A stretch of DNA of 64,000 bases from Undaria pinnatifida. Lineage: Eukaryota > Sar > Phaeophyceae > Laminariales > Alariaceae. Position 1 is the stretch's first letter, and each line of letters opens with the position of its first letter. The notes below the pieces were generated by a model. That model made no database searches, had not been told where the DNA came from, and saw nothing but the letters and a program-made list of their open reading frames with translations. The position numbers and the translations under genes were made by a program. The stretch is taken from assembly GCA_012845835.1 (NCBI GenBank), contig JABAKD010000004.1, positions 7,173,765 to 7,237,764 of the forward strand. Reading direction: 5' to 3'. Shown one piece after another: positions 1-11,460 of the stretch.

Positions 1-1394
1 CAACGAAGCGGAACGGAAATATATCCCAAAAAAAAAGTCGGGCAAGCTATTTTGGCTCAAGTCCAAATTTCCAAAACCTTGCCAAATTGGCAAGAAAATT
101 GCCAAAAAAGTGTCGTTGGAAATGACCCTTGTACACCGTTTCTGAATCCGAAAAATGACGATCTCGGATTCCATAACCGATTTCCAACTCTTATGGAACT
201 GAAACTGGCGTTTTTCTAGCTTCCGTGTTCGGATATCGTTGTAGGGACGCCCCTCACCCAGAAATGGGGGTCCAGTTTATCCGAAAGTGGCGTCTGGGTT
301 TGGATCTTAACGGGTTTCCATGCGTCGTCAAGCATGGAATTAAGCGGACAACAGCGGTGTAAGACCCAAGAAGACGCATCTGCTGGGCAATAACACGACG
401 TATCATAAGTGTCTCGTGCTGTTGCTGCTGTGTCCCGCCACCCACTCGCACACACCTCGGGCATCACCACGAGCCGATGGGATCGGGCAGTGATGGGGGC
501 GACTACGACCGTCTTGCCGTTTTCCTCGCAGTCGCAAATGCGGCATTCGCCGATGCCAGGTACATGGCACACACGCACTTCTTTTTGTCGAGAACGAGGA
601 AAGCGACCGTTTGTGACATGTCGTTGTTGTTGATGCACGAGATCGACGAGAGCAAGGAGGAAGACGACCTTACTCGCTTGAAGCCACGAGGCGTGCTTTC
701 CCTCTCCCCACTTACAAAGCTTCATCTGCGTGCGCTGAGATGCTCTGGTGCGGCGAACTCGTACGAGGACATAGTCAACGGCCAATGTCGTCGATTATTG
801 CGTGAACACTCTGTACAAAAGCATTCGGTACAATTCGGGCTTGCTTACTACGGTTGTCGATCCGATCCCGCCCGTCTGGTTCTGCGACCCGAAAATTCAT
901 CTGATTTTCGGTCTCGGATAAGCTCTTGTAAGAGTTTGCTTCATCCGAGAAATGGCGTATTTTGTCATCAATAGCGTCCGAATCTGAGGACTGCGGCGTA
1001 TCGAACAAAAGAAGAAAACTCATATCCTGAAGAAAACGGAAACGTTGTTGGATGCGTCTCGCGAAAAGGCTGGTCGAGCTATGAGAAAAGCGGGGGCGAT
1101 TCTACCGTTCCCCCGGTCAAACACGCCTGCGAAGATGCTGAAACCTCCAGTTTCGGTTTTCAGAATCAGTTGATTGTACATAAGAGTTGGCCAATGAGTC
1201 GCTCACCGCCGTATACGTTCGGCGAACATTGCGTGAAGCGAGGCACAGTGCCCGGTGCACAAAACGTCCACGAAAAGACAAACTTAAGAACGGCCAAAGC
1301 GGCTTTGTTTCGCGTTGTCGTGCCTTCGCTAAAGCCTAAATGATTTGTCATTGCTTAAAACTACAATCTGCATGGCACCCAATATTCGATTAAG
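1..1394. other. unassigned single-copy-like stretch
   Basis: This segment is less repetitive than its surroundings but I recognise no gene in it. It holds an open frame at 477-974 (listed separately). Two further coding-like frames on the plus strand follow: about 980-1172, lysine-rich (includes EQKKKTHILKKTETLLDASR), and about 1150-1341, ending in RVVVPSLKPK. They are in different frames and separated by stops, so they could be exons or pieces of a decayed element. No splice pair joining them convincingly was found. Confidence 0.3.
477..974 (+). CDS. unassigned open frame, 165 aa
   Basis: An open frame of 165 codons with mixed, non-repetitive composition, including an acidic stretch (MHEIDESKEEDDLTRLKP) near residues 53-70. 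I do not recognise a family, signal peptide or membrane segment. A long frame is also open on the opposite strand (216-785), so openness alone is weak evidence. It may be part of an exon or a relic of a mobile element. Confidence 0.2.
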   Translation: MGSGSDGGDYDRLAVFLAVANAAFADARYMAHTHFFLSRTRKATVCDMSLLLMHEIDESKEEDDLTRLKPRGVLSLSPLTKLHLRALRCSGAANSYEDIVNGQCRRLLREHSVQKHSVQFGLAYYGCRSDPARLVLRPENSSDFRSRISSCKSLLHPRNGVFCHQ

Positions 1395-1510
1395 AGCGGT
1401 GCAGTACACGCGCGATCGAAGTATCACACCCAGCTTGCAAGGATGAGTTTTGGTCAAAATCGTTTTCGATCGATCTCACAGCAGCTGAGGTGTTTTTTTT
1501 TTCATATTTT
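1395..1510 (-). repeat. R1 element, partial arm
   Basis: On the minus strand this reads as the R1 signature: an A/T-rich tip, CAGCTG.GAGATCGA, then TCATC.TTGCAAGCTG.GTGTGATACTTCGATCGCGCG. It matches the copies at 9.0-9.6, 27.5, 28.1 and 31.4 kb. Confidence 0.75.
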
Positions 1511-4090
1511 CTAATTACGGGGAGAAGAGCGGTAGGGCTGGCCTGCTCCAAGGGTCTCCTATCTCTTTACGACTGGCAACCCAATTTTGGGCACGAAACA
1601 CTTGGAAATAGTATAGAGAAGGCTGTGGGGGGACCTACAGGAGTTAAATCGGGCACCGCACTGCTGTAGTATACCCTGACTTATCGAACAGCATGAGTAA
1701 TCGTAGTTCGATTTTACTCCGTATATTTTTGTTCCGAGAATTTTTGTTGATTTTGCATTTGGTTGGTTGGTCGAAAGATGAATCACCGAGCAGGCATTTT
1801 CCTGGTTTGAGGTTTGGAACGAAAAAAATCGAGTTCAAGAAAGAGGTGAAATAAAGCTTCTTTCTTCGAATTTGGTGGAACAATTAGTTCAATTTGGGGG
1901 CTTTGTACACCTAGACGTGGCGTGTTCCATGTGGCCGAAGCCGGCCAAGCGAATTGGTGCCGTGTCGTCGCCTGATTAAGATGCGAGAAGCCACCGTTAC
2001 GAGAGATAGAATGACAGGAGCAGCCGCAGCGCGACTTCCGAACGCCCTTAGCACAGCTTAGACCGGCTGCGATGCCTGGAAAAAAATGGAGGCCGCCGCA
2101 AACCCATATCTGTCTTCACACTGCGCCCTCCAAAGTTACACGACCAACCGCCACATCGCAACGTCGCTCAAAGTTCAATTGCTGTGCCCCCGTCTCTGCT
2201 GCCCGCGTGGGGCGATGGGGTTGCGCCAGCCCACTCTAGAGACCTCTAGAGCATGTATGTGTAGACTCCAAGGCAGTGCAAGCTAAAAAAAATGCAGCTA
2301 GCCTTGGCGCTCCGCGGAGGATGGGAGCCTTCGCTCGCCTCGGCCGTTGCCCGCGGATGTTCGTTGACCTTATTGCGTTTTTCTAGTTGTGAAACACTCT
2401 ACGCCGTTCCTCGATAAGAAGCAAGGTCGTATTTTTCTGTTGCTTTTCACGAAAACTGAATTAAGTTCTGAAAAATAAACGAATTGCGATTCTTGTTTCA
2501 TGCTCTTCGATAGGACGGAACCCTAAAGCCTAAAGAGCGCTCATCATGTAGCTTTCCCTCAGGAGTGCGTGGTTTGTGGAGGCGGTTTTGAATTCGGGCA
2601 CAGGGAAAGGTTATAATAATTAAACCGAAGAATTCGCTGCAGAGGCAGCGGACTCTTCTACCGCCCACATGGCACGTGAGAGAAAGTTCATCCACGAGAG
2701 CGTCGGGGTAGTAAGGGAGAGAGAGAGAGAGCGGAGAGTCGTGCCAGGTACCGCGTGGCTGCTGCGAGCACACTTGGAAGGGTAGCCGAGCGGTAGTACG
2801 TGACAGCACGCCAAAAGTGTAATCGATCGACTTTCCCATCGACCCGGCCGACCGGCCGCCCGCCCGCCCTGTCGCCTGCCTGCCACTCAAGAGAGGTTGG
2901 GACAAGTCGGGACCATCATTGGTTGTGATAGTTACCTTGCCTCGCCGGGGAAGAAACGGGGCATTTCGGGTTATAGCCTTAGACTTGTCAAGTCTGCTTG
3001 GGGGCGGGTTGCCTAGGAGGTACACTAACTTTCTCTTCACGGAGGCGAGGGTGCTGGCGACTTGCCGCAACACCTTCAGTTCTTAGCACGGCAGCGAACG
3101 TGCCGTACTCGACAAGCTGCCACCAGATTTCATGAGCTATACCAACGCATTGCTCTTACCCATTGTGAGCAGCATGTGCCAGTAGCTTTTTGAGTACAGG
3201 CGGAACGTGCCGGTTTGACCGCGAATGCTCTTGTCGTGCGCTCGCTCCTAAACCGGGGTATACCCTCTACTACTTTACGAGCATTCTGCTGTCGTTCGTC
3301 ATCGTAACGTTCGAGTTGCTTCCGCATTTGTCAACAAACGCCCCACCCCGCTCGCGTATTCTGTTATGTTATGGTTGTATTTTAAAACTCGTTGCGTTGG
3401 TCAAATGTGTGAGCATGGAAGCATGTAAGCATGGTATACGTGCACGGCAAGCACGGCCGTGTAATGTACGGGGTGCGATTTTGAGTGGTAGTTTCGTTGA
3501 ACGAAATACCAGGTGGATATGCCTCTTATTTGTTTTCAGGTTTTGTACCTCTCCGTACGAGGTGATATGATATCCGTGTGCAGAATGATTGTGGCCCAAA
3601 GTCCAGGGGTGTATACCCGTATATCTTCAAAAGGTATTTATAAAAACGTGCCACCGGAGTATCCTTTCAGCTGCAAAGATGAGTACCGACCCTTGAAGTG
3701 ATGGAACTCACCCAGCTGACGTGTTTGAAACATTTTTTTAAACAATAGGATATCATGCCACGTACTATCATATGTAAACTTGATGATTAACTCCGCTGGG
3801 GCAGTCTGTGCTACCTGCCGGGCTACTTGTTTCTTTTCGCCGTGTACGATGTACGATTCATTTTTATTTCTCTAGTTTTCAAGAGCTGGTCCGCCCTTTT
3901 CAAGCCATGCGACACCCTCCCGCGGATTTGAAGCCAACCACCACGACGAAGCGGAAAGGTGTACCTTTTTGCGGGGGTCCTTCGTACCGTGTACTGCTGT
4001 ACTTCGTAGAGGGTCGATATTTTGTCAAGCGACGCCGTATGTGAGGGACCCTGCCGCCCCGACCCACTATAAAATATTGTGTATGGTCCC
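1511..4090. other. no recognisable gene
   Basis: I see no assignable gene here. Open frames of 191 aa (2498-3073, minus) and 126 aa (3190-3570, plus) overlap frames on the other strand and show no motif I can name. A short (GA)n run lies near 2711-2731 and a C/G-rich GCCC-type run near 2850-2885. Confidence 0.4.
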
Positions 4091-4182
4091 TTAACGCCTC
4101 TGCAACTGGAGACCCGTTTTTGGTGACAAATTACATGAACTTAGTATAGGGGGGATTTTGGGGCCCTGACGGGGTTTATAGA
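4091..4182 (-). mobile_element. R2 TTAA miniature element, degraded
   Basis: One end is intact (TTAACGCCTCTGCAACTGG) and is followed by the family core (CCCGTTTTTGG.GACAAATTAC.TGAACTTAGTATAGG). The other end is eroded (GACGGGGTTTATA instead of AAAGGGGTTAA). Confidence 0.7.
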
Positions 4183-4299
4183 GGGGGGCATCTACTACCT
4201 CATATACCCCGAGCTACACAGCGCGGAGATCTCCGACACGTGCATAGGTAGCATGATGCCACCGCCGTATATCACGCGTGTTGCATGATGCTTACCGTA

Positions 4300-4330
<31 letters not shown>

Positions 4331-4332
4331 CT
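4300..4332 (+). repeat. (TTG)n microsatellite
   Basis: About ten perfect TTG units. Translation of this run gives poly-Cys or poly-Val frames that are not genes. Confidence 0.9.
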
Positions 4333-4554
4333 CACATTAACTCGCATAATCAAGACCGTGGTCACAGGACAAGCTCCAGTCACTCTGGAGCGGAGGAATA
4401 CCCCAGGGAAAAAACCCACAAACAAACCAAAAGGTGGTACACGCATATATCACAGCTGATGCAATGTATACCATCCATGCATCACGATGAACTTTCCGGT
4501 CCAAAACGAGGTCACACGCAAGGAGAACCGGGTCGCAATGTCCTTAGCGAGGAC

Positions 4555-4668
4555 ACACACCCAGTAACACCCGCGATCGGAGTAGTATCACACACGGCTT
4601 GCAAAGATGAGCTTCGACGAAATCTTGGATCTCACAGCTGGAGTGTATTTGTTTTTTTGTAATGTAAG
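4555..4668 (-). repeat. R1 element, partial arm
   Basis: Reads ACACACCCAGTAACACCCGC then GATCGGAGTA.TCACACACGGCTTGCAAAGATGAG, the R1 signature in reverse orientation, ending at the CAGCTGGAGTGTATTT tip. Confidence 0.8.
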
Positions 4669-4699
4669 GAAATACCCGTCGAGTTCTGTCCATATTCAT

Positions 4700-4960
4700 G
4701 GACCGCCGTGGGAAAATCTCGTCGGGACTTGTTCTTACGAAAGTCCGCTATGGGAAGATTTCGTCGAGATGTCCTTAGTCCGCCATGGGAAGATTTCGTC
4801 GAGATGTCCTTAGTCCGCCATGGGAAGATCTCGTCGACATCTGTCCTTAGTCCGCTATGGGAAGATCTCGTCGAGATCTTTTGGTAGTCTGCTATGGGAA
4901 GATGTCGAGATATGTCCTTAGTCCGCTTGGAAGATATCTTCAAGATCTGTCCACGGCCCA
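4700..4960 (+). repeat. minisatellite, about 35-37 bp unit, ~7 copies
   Basis: Units begin ATGGGAAGATYTCGTCGAGA and end TGTCCTTAGTCCGC. The first copies are near-identical and later ones diverge. It starts directly after the R1 tip upstream. Confidence 0.85.
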
Positions 4961-5164
4961 TTCGACCATATGAGCGAATCGATCGTCGTTTTGCACTCCG
5001 GGGCTTTCCTATAGGTGTGCAGGCGTTATTGTCACGACTTGAGGTCGACAGGGGGCGGTCCGATCTTGTCCAGTGTTTTTGGACAAGTGACAAGCCGATT
5101 GTCTTAGTTTTATCTCCGGCAAAGTGTTGACCCAAATGGTCTTAAAAAATGGGTACCCCGCTGC

Positions 5165-5572
5165 TTGTATCCTCTTTCTTGCCGTCTACATAATGGTCTT
5201 AGACCGTACAAGGCATATTTTTGGTCGCTCTTATATTCAAGGTTTTTGCGGCACATGCCGCCCGCTCAATGTAGCGACTCCAAGACCTTGACAGCGGGGA
5301 CGCGTGACGCGTCAATCTACACACACGTGGCAGATAAGGAGTTGTATTGGGCGGGGGCGGCAATCCATCGGGGCTCATTTGATTTGGAGTTCGTTTGTGG
5401 TACAACAGGGATCTTCAACTGCTTCCGTGAAGTACTGGTTCAATACAAAACTCTTTGTGAAAAGTCTTCCTCCTTGGGTTGGGGTGTTGCGCGGTGCCGG
5501 AACGGGGTTATCGGCATTTCACGAACGCGGTTAACGATCGCGGTTGTACACACCAAAAACAGAGAGGGGTAG
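5165..5572 (+). CDS. unassigned open frame, 135 aa
   Basis: A 135-codon frame of ordinary composition with no low-complexity bias (for example DASIYTHVADKELYWAGAAI). I recognise no family. A second coding-like frame follows on the same strand at 5647-5865 and carries a CPAC motif near its start. The two may be exons or remains of one element; no convincing splice pair was established. Confidence 0.2.
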   Translation: MYPLSCRLHNGLRPYKAYFWSLLYSRFLRHMPPAQCSDSKTLTAGTRDASIYTHVADKELYWAGAAIHRGSFDLEFVCGTTGIFNCFREVLVQYKTLCEKSSSLGWGVARCRNGVIGISRTRLTIAVVHTKNREG

Positions 5573-5646
5573 ATGGGGAAACCCCTGTGTTACGTTGCCC
5601 TAAAAAGCATTTGAGCTACGCTTAAAAGAAAACGCCTCCGTTATTT

Positions 5647-5865
5647 TTGGAGGGGTTTGGTCAGTATCCACCCCTCTTATGGTGTCCTGCCTGTGACCAC
5701 GGACGCGATTTTTTAGTCACTCTTGAGGTTCAAGATCCCGACGTGGAGGCCGACACGATGAAAAAACTTGAAAAACTTGTTGCCATTCCGTGGTTTCTCG
5801 TTTGCCGTACGTCATTTCATTTACATATATTTGTGACGATGAGTTCATGTGAGTATCACAACTAA
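5647..5865 (+). CDS. unassigned open frame, 72 aa
   Basis: Open frame with a WCPACDHG segment near residue 12 followed by an acidic stretch (VQDPDVEADTMKKLEKL). It is not low-complexity, but the family is unknown. It lies 75 bases after the frame at 5165-5572. Confidence 0.18.
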   Translation: MEGFGQYPPLLWCPACDHGRDFLVTLEVQDPDVEADTMKKLEKLVAIPWFLVCRTSFHLHIFVTMSSCEYHN

Positions 5866-6179
5866 AAGGCCTTTTGAGTCACCCTGATGGATTATGACGA
5901 CGCGAGCACTGTTGTCAACGGGAAGGCTTCTTGCGTCACTCTTTTACATACACCGTGAGCACACCATGAGCAACACCGGCGACTGCCTCCAACTGCGACC
6001 GCCAAAGGACGCAGCGCGCACGGCGGTGGACCCCGATCAAGCAAGTCGCGACGCGGCTGTGCTTTTTTTAATAATGACTAAATACAAACAGTCGAGCTGC
6101 GAGATCGCTTTTTTGGGGGGGGGGGATCTTCTCTGCGAGCAGCACGTTTCACGATGCCGCTGTGTGTGTTTTAAACAAA

Positions 6180-6268
6180 CTCACACACGATTCAGCTGCG
6201 GTTGGAGATGGCGGGTTTTGTCGAAACTCACATCTGCGAGCAGTGTGTGATGCTTCGTTCGCGCGTGC
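6180..6268 (+). repeat. R1 fragment, diverged
   Basis: Diverged R1 match (CAGCTGCG...GAGATGGC, TTTTGTCGAAACTCACATCTG, CAGTGTGTGATGCTTCG). A shorter piece (ACAGTCGAGCTGCGAGATCG) lies near 6089-6108. Confidence 0.5.
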
Positions 6269-6599
6269 TTGTGGTTAGCCGGTGGTTTGGCGTCCTGCAG
6301 CTGGGAACATTAGGTTCACCGCGGCTGGGGCCGCTCCTAAAGCAGCTGCGGTCGAGGCACTTGCGCCCCCGGGTTGGGCATTTTCCCGAGCCTGCTCGAT
6401 CCTTAGCCCACTGCAGAAAACCATCCACACGTAGAATCCACAGCTGCCGTGTATTAGGGTTGATGGCAATCAAATCCTCACATGTCACAGCCCTCCCCTT
6501 GGCGTGCCAAGATCGATGTTCGAGGGGTGGGGGTGTGACTGGCTGTTCACACGTGGTTTGGGCTAGGAAGCACTTCCGATGGTTGGATTAAGGCACGGC

Positions 6600-6895
6600 C
6601 GTAGACCCAACCCAACCCAACACAACACAGCACAGCAAAGCACATAACAGCACAACACACCACAGCACAACACAACACTGCACAACACAACACAACACAT
6701 CACAACACAACACAACACAACACAACACAACACAACACAACACAACACAACACAACACAACACAACACAACACAGCACAGTACACCTCACCACACCACAA
6801 AACAGCACAACACAGCACAACTCAACACAACGGAACACAACACAACACAACACAACACAACACAACACAACACAACACAACACACAACACAACCC
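6600..6895 (+). repeat. (AACAC)n pentanucleotide satellite
   Basis: Nearly 300 bases of AACAC/CACAA units with scattered substitutions; the 6838-6895 end is the most homogeneous. Confidence 0.95.
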
Positions 6896-7084
6896 CTAAC
6901 GGTATTCCTTAGCTCCTAACCCTCTCTCCAACTCGAACCCCAAACGGGCCAGAAACAATTCGACTGCCCGTACACCGTTTTCGATTATTATTATCATTTT
7001 TTTTTATTATTCCAAACTGCGGACATCCATTGTTCTCATATTAATAACCAATCGTAAAGAATCAGTGTAAGGATATATAGGACA

Positions 7085-7255
7085 GCTTACGCTATACCTA
7101 CAATGGGACCCGAAGGGTGCGCCAGCTAGCGTTGGGCTGCGAAAGCAACTGAGTTAAATCGACACACGACGCGTATGAAAATACGTGGAAGTGTGGTGAG
7201 CTAAAGCTTTATTTTTCCCCATCCGCCGGAGGATAAAAAAAAAAAAAAAAAAAAA
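7085..7255 (+). mobile_element. R9 poly(A)-tailed retroposon copy
   Basis: About 150 bases (from ACAATGGGACCCGAAGGGTG to CCATCCGCCGGAGGAT) followed by a run of about 21 A. The same body occurs at 53.34-53.47 kb in reverse orientation, also ending in a long homopolymer. A shared body plus a poly(A) tail fits a SINE or the 3' end of a LINE. Confidence 0.7.
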
Positions 7256-7479
7256 GTAAGGGTCGATACTCATCTTTGCACGCTGCATGACGCACCGGCC
7301 GCCAGAGTTATTGTTCACCGCCTGCCTGAACGGTGTGTCCCAAGCACCCGTAGTTGATTCTTGGTAGGAAATAAGCCTCGGGATTTGAGCGGAGCATAGC
7401 ATGTGTTGCAGAACCTACCAAGTGCTTTTCTTCCCGCGCTTTTTTTTTGCCTTGATGGCACACTTCGACGCGAGTCGAC

Positions 7480-7620
7480 GAAGGAATAAAATCCTGAACT
7501 ATTGCTCGCGATAGAAAGGTGTGGAGGGGGGAGGGGGACCCGCTGTGTGACCCCGGATCTGAGCTGCTACTGGGAGGGAGAGCGAGAGTAGCGCGGGGAT
7601 AATAAATGGGGCGAAGAAAA
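7480..7620 (+). repeat. R8 dispersed repeat
   Basis: Contains GGACCCGCTGTGTGACCCCG and GGGAGGGAGAGCGAGAGTAG. Similar segments occur at 39.6-39.78 kb and, in reverse, at 61.64-61.87 kb. Confidence 0.6.
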
Positions 7621-8135
7621 ACAATGATAAAATGGCGGGTATCTTTGCCCAACTAGTCCACGTTTAGGCGGGAACTCCCGCAAGTAAAGGGCAAGGGCGA
7701 TGTAATTGAAAAAGCGCTTTTGGCCCACAGGGAGAGAGAAGTTTCTTCGCGAAATCACTAGGCTGTCCACCCTGTTCCCTGTTACAGGGCTTCCGGTCTA
7801 ACTGCGTTATCGTATGTGACGGTGTATCGCACACCCCCTCGGACGAGCTTCGTATGCCGATCTCTCGACGACCGGTAGAGTCTGACCGCCGAGCGACACG
7901 TCTATGGAAAGATCTGTACGACATCCTCCCAAAGCCTCCACCGTGTTGTTCGTGCCGCGCTGGTATCGGAGGAAACCGGCTCAGCATTTCATTCCTAAGG
8001 GGGGGGTGTTGTACACTATCGTATACGGTATGTTTGAACACAATAAACGGCATTTAGGCAAAGTTTTAAGGCTAAAAACAACCCTCAAGGCACCTGTTCC
8101 TGGGCAACGGCGTTAAGGCATTTTTAAGACGTGCC

Positions 8136-8223
8136 TTAACCCCTTTAGAGCCCCCAAATCCCTCCCTATACTGAATTTAAGTAAAATTGTCCCCCAAAAG
8201 AGTCCCAGTTGTGAAGGGGTTAA
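8136..8223 (+). mobile_element. R2 TTAA miniature element, complete
   Basis: 88 bases from TTAACCCCTTTAGAG to GTGAAGGGGTTAA. Inverted ends TTAACCCCTTnA are flanked by TTAA on both sides. Confidence 0.85.
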
Positions 8224-9015
8224 AGGCTAGGGCCTAGTTCTGTCTAGTTTGGGCTTTGTTTTAGGGTTGGCAATCAACCAAGAACGGGCTTGATTCGATT
8301 TTCTTTGTATGACGCTTGCTATGGTATACTAAAACCCACCAGGTATCCCTTTTCATGGTACTTTAGTGTGCTGAAACCAATGACGATTTATTTGGGGCAC
8401 TAAATGACATGCGCTTGTTGCTTGTTGTATGGGTTTTTATTGTGGTCGTTCTGAAGCCCATACGTACACTTTGGTGGTGTACCTGGTAGCTTTTTAGTGT
8501 ACCTTACTGAGATAGCGTACGTTTTTTTTTCGTATGTTGTTTTAGTATCTCGCACTAAAAACCGCACACGTAAATATCAAATATTCATGGACACGTTGAT
8601 TCGATTCTGATTATTTCGTAGCAAAAATATTTATTTGAAAACGTGATCGATAAAGGATTAGTTTTGCTGAATAGCAATGTGTTCTAACAGCCCGGTTTTG
8701 GGACGTACCGACGAAATCAACGTCACAAACGGATGTTGAAAATAACCCGAACGTCAACAGGGTGATACAGAACTGTTTTGCGGTACCACATTTTATATAA
8801 AGCTGGAGCATTTTATGTTATATGAGACCTAGACCTCTTGAAAAACCTTCCCCCCCCCGTCCCCCCCCCCCTCCCCAACGCCCCCTCCTTCTCCACCACA
8901 CGCACCATCGCCTAGACCTAGCACCACGCGTATAGCAAACCTCTACATCTGTGCGACATGATTTTTTCGCCCCCCCCCCCCCACGTTTCTAAGAACTCCG
9001 CCTTCCCCTCACCAG
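8224..9015. other. no recognisable feature
   Basis: A/T-richer non-coding sequence with several stop-rich frames, then C-runs at about 8850-8880 and 8972-8982. Nothing assignable was seen. Confidence 0.4.
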
Positions 9016-9019
9016 TTGT

Positions 9020-9600
9020 TCGACTTCCAGGATTGGCTTGATAAACTGATGCGTTTCCTTCCACAGCTGTCAGATTTTGTCCCCCTCGAAAACGGGTTTT
9101 ATGGTTTCCGCGCACAGACTGACTAACATCACCCTGTTGACCCTGATAGCTACACTGTAGTTGCACGGGGAGTCGCCGACCTATATCCTTAATGAGGACA
9201 CACAACCCGTAATACGCGCGTTCGGAGTATCACACACAGCTTACAAAGATGAGTTTCGACAATATCTTCGATCTCACAGATGGAATATATTTTAATTTTT
9301 ATAATAAATAAAAATACACTCCAACTGTGAGATGATGATGTTGTCGAAACTCATCTTTGCAAGCTGTGTGTGATACTCCGATCGCACGTATTACGGAATG
9401 TGTGTCCTCATTAAGGATATAGGTCGGCGACTCCCCTTGGAACTACAGTGTAGCTATCAGGGTCAACAGGGTGATGTCAGTCAGTCTGTGCGCGGAAACT
9501 ATAAAACCCGTTTTTGAGGGGGGCAGACTCTGACAGCTGTGGAAGGAAATGCATCAGTTTATCATGTGAATCCTGTTAGTCGTACAACCAGTGAGGAGAG
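9020..9600. mobile_element. R1 foldback element, long palindrome
   Basis: The left arm (about 9020-9285) and the right arm (about 9312-9590) are inverted copies. Both contain, in opposite orientation, TTGTCCCCCTC...AAAACGGGTTTTAT, CACCCTGTTGACCCTGATAG, CTACACTGTAGTT, GGGGAGTCGCCGACCTATAT and CTTAATGAGGACACACA. The centre is A/T-rich (TTTTTATAATAAATAAAAA). The arms differ at several percent of sites and no transposase frame lies between them. Confidence 0.85.
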
Positions 9601-10440
9601 GGCGAAGTGTTCGAGGGGGTTGGGGTGGAAGTTTTTTTTTCAACAGCTTTAGGTCGCATAGATGTAGCGTTTTGTTATACGCTTGGTGCTAGGTCTAGGT
9701 GGTGGTGCGGGTGGTGGGGAAGGAGGGGGCGTTGGGGGGGGGGGGGGGGATGGATTGAAGCAACGGCATGGATGGCTCCAGAAAGATAATGAGGTGATAT
9801 CAAGTGCGTGGAAGTGTTTATTACTCAATGCAGATTTCGATGTTAGGTGGGGCGTTGGAGCAAGAGGGAGCAGGGAAAAAAAGAAAAGGGGGGGGGGGGA
9901 AAGGGTTTTTAACAGGTTTAGGTCACATAATATAAAAATACACTCCAGCTGTGAGATCGAAGATTTTGTCGAAATCCGTCTTTTTTGCAAGCCCTGTGTG
10001 ATACTCCGATCGCGCGTATTACGCATATATGTAGGGGCTTGCTATACCCGTGGTGCTAGGTCTAGGCGATCTTGCTGGTGGTGGGGAAGGAGGGGGCGTT
10101 GGGGGGGGGGGGGGGGGGGGATTAAAGCTACATCATGGATGGCTAGAAATAAAATGACGTGCTAATAATTGCGTAGAAGTGTTTACTACTCTGGCCGATT
10201 TCGAATTTAGGTGGGGCGTTTGAACAAGAGGGAACGGGAAAAAAAAAGGGGGAGGGGTGGAGGGCGGGAGGAAATGAATTTGAGCTACGGCAGGGATGGC
10301 TTGTAAGATAATGAGGTGATATTAGCTGGCTGTTAGTGTTTACCACTCTGGCAGATTTTGATTTTAGGTGGGACGTTTGAACAAGAGGGATCGGGGGGGG
10401 GCGGGGCACTTCAATACCGTATTCTACTCAAGATAACACA
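9601..10440 (+). repeat. R10 G-run repeat block
   Basis: Imperfect repeats of a segment reading TATACGCTTGGTGCTAGGTC, a G-run, CATGGATGGCT, AAGATAATGAGGTGATAT, AGTGTTTA.TACTC, GATTTCGATGTTAGGTGGGG. An R1 arm piece (9940-10030) lies inside. The same block recurs at 31.98-32.51 kb. Confidence 0.7.
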
Positions 10441-11169
10441 CCCCCGGTGATACATTTGAGCGCTTGAAAATATTATCACCGGGTGTGGTATCCTGTGGGG
10501 TGTGTGGTATCTTATGTCGCCATATGTCGCCATATTACTTGGTATTAGACTAAGGCGCTATATTTCGAGCCCCAAAAATTATCACCGGGGTGTCGTATTC
10601 TGTGGGGGGTGTGGTATCTTATGTGGGTGTGTTATCTTGTGTAGAATGCGGTATGTGCGCGGAAAACTATTAATCCTTGAAGGGGACAAATCAGACGGCT
10701 GTAGCACGAATAAATCCCTTTATATCACCTGCCTGGTATTGTTTGTTTTTCGAGCAGATTTGATGTTAGGTGTGGTATGCAACACAATCTTAAGGTGTGG
10801 TAAACAACGTGTTGAAGCTTCATAATTTGTTGTTGTACGTGGATCGCAAGATAGAATACTTCAATCGATAGGTACAACCATGCAGTTACCATTGTTTTGC
10901 CGTTCCGGTGTGGGGCTCTGACATCGATAATCATAAGAAAGAGATACACATTGCAAAATACAACAGGCGAGGTGATATGGTCATGCAATGTCACCACCAT
11001 TGAGCACGAGAGGGAGAAGTGGGAATCGTAAGCGTTTTGGAAGGAACGCTTGGTGTACCCGCGCTCAACTACGTCACTTCGTTAGTCATACTTCGTTTGG
11101 CATAGGTTGGGAGGCGATCATTGTATTGGCATATTGTGTTGCTACGGTGTTGCTATCATTCAGCTGTAT
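10441..11169. other. GGTGTGGTATCTTAT-type repeats and R1 scrap
   Basis: Short imperfect repeats of ATTATCACCGGG and GTGTGGTATCTTATGT at 10,440-10,640, then an R1-like scrap (GTGCGCGGAAAACTATTAAT, GGGGACAAATCAGACGGCTG) at 10,650-10,705. Nothing else was recognised to 11,169. Confidence 0.4.
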
Positions 11170-11460
11170 GACCGGTCGCCCTGGTGGCGCATCAGGTTAT
11201 CCTCGAGCCTGGTATAGGTCAGTTTCGTGAGTACGAGCCCCCCCGAGTGCTACTCGTATGAACTCGTGGGAACTTTTTCTTGTGCGCAAATTGACTTTCG
11301 GAAAGCGCGAGAGCGTGAGTAAGCGACACTCAATGAGGAATCGACGAGCAGTGGGAATGTTGAACCCTGTGCGCCATAAAAATTGAAGGCAAGAACCGGG
11401 GGGAAGAAGGGACGACACCCGTGACCACGGCTTGTCCAGAAGCTGGAAAATAAAAGTGTG
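11170..11460 (+). mobile_element. R5 tRNA-like SINE
   Basis: The head resembles a polymerase III promoter: TGGCGCATCAGG matches the A box (TRGCNNAGYNGG) at 11 of 12 positions, and GAGTACGAGCC resembles the B box 44 bases downstream. The body continues to CTTGTCCAGAAGCTGGAAAA. The second copy (31.11-31.40 kb, minus) has a perfect B-box core GTTCGAGCC. Confidence 0.6.
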
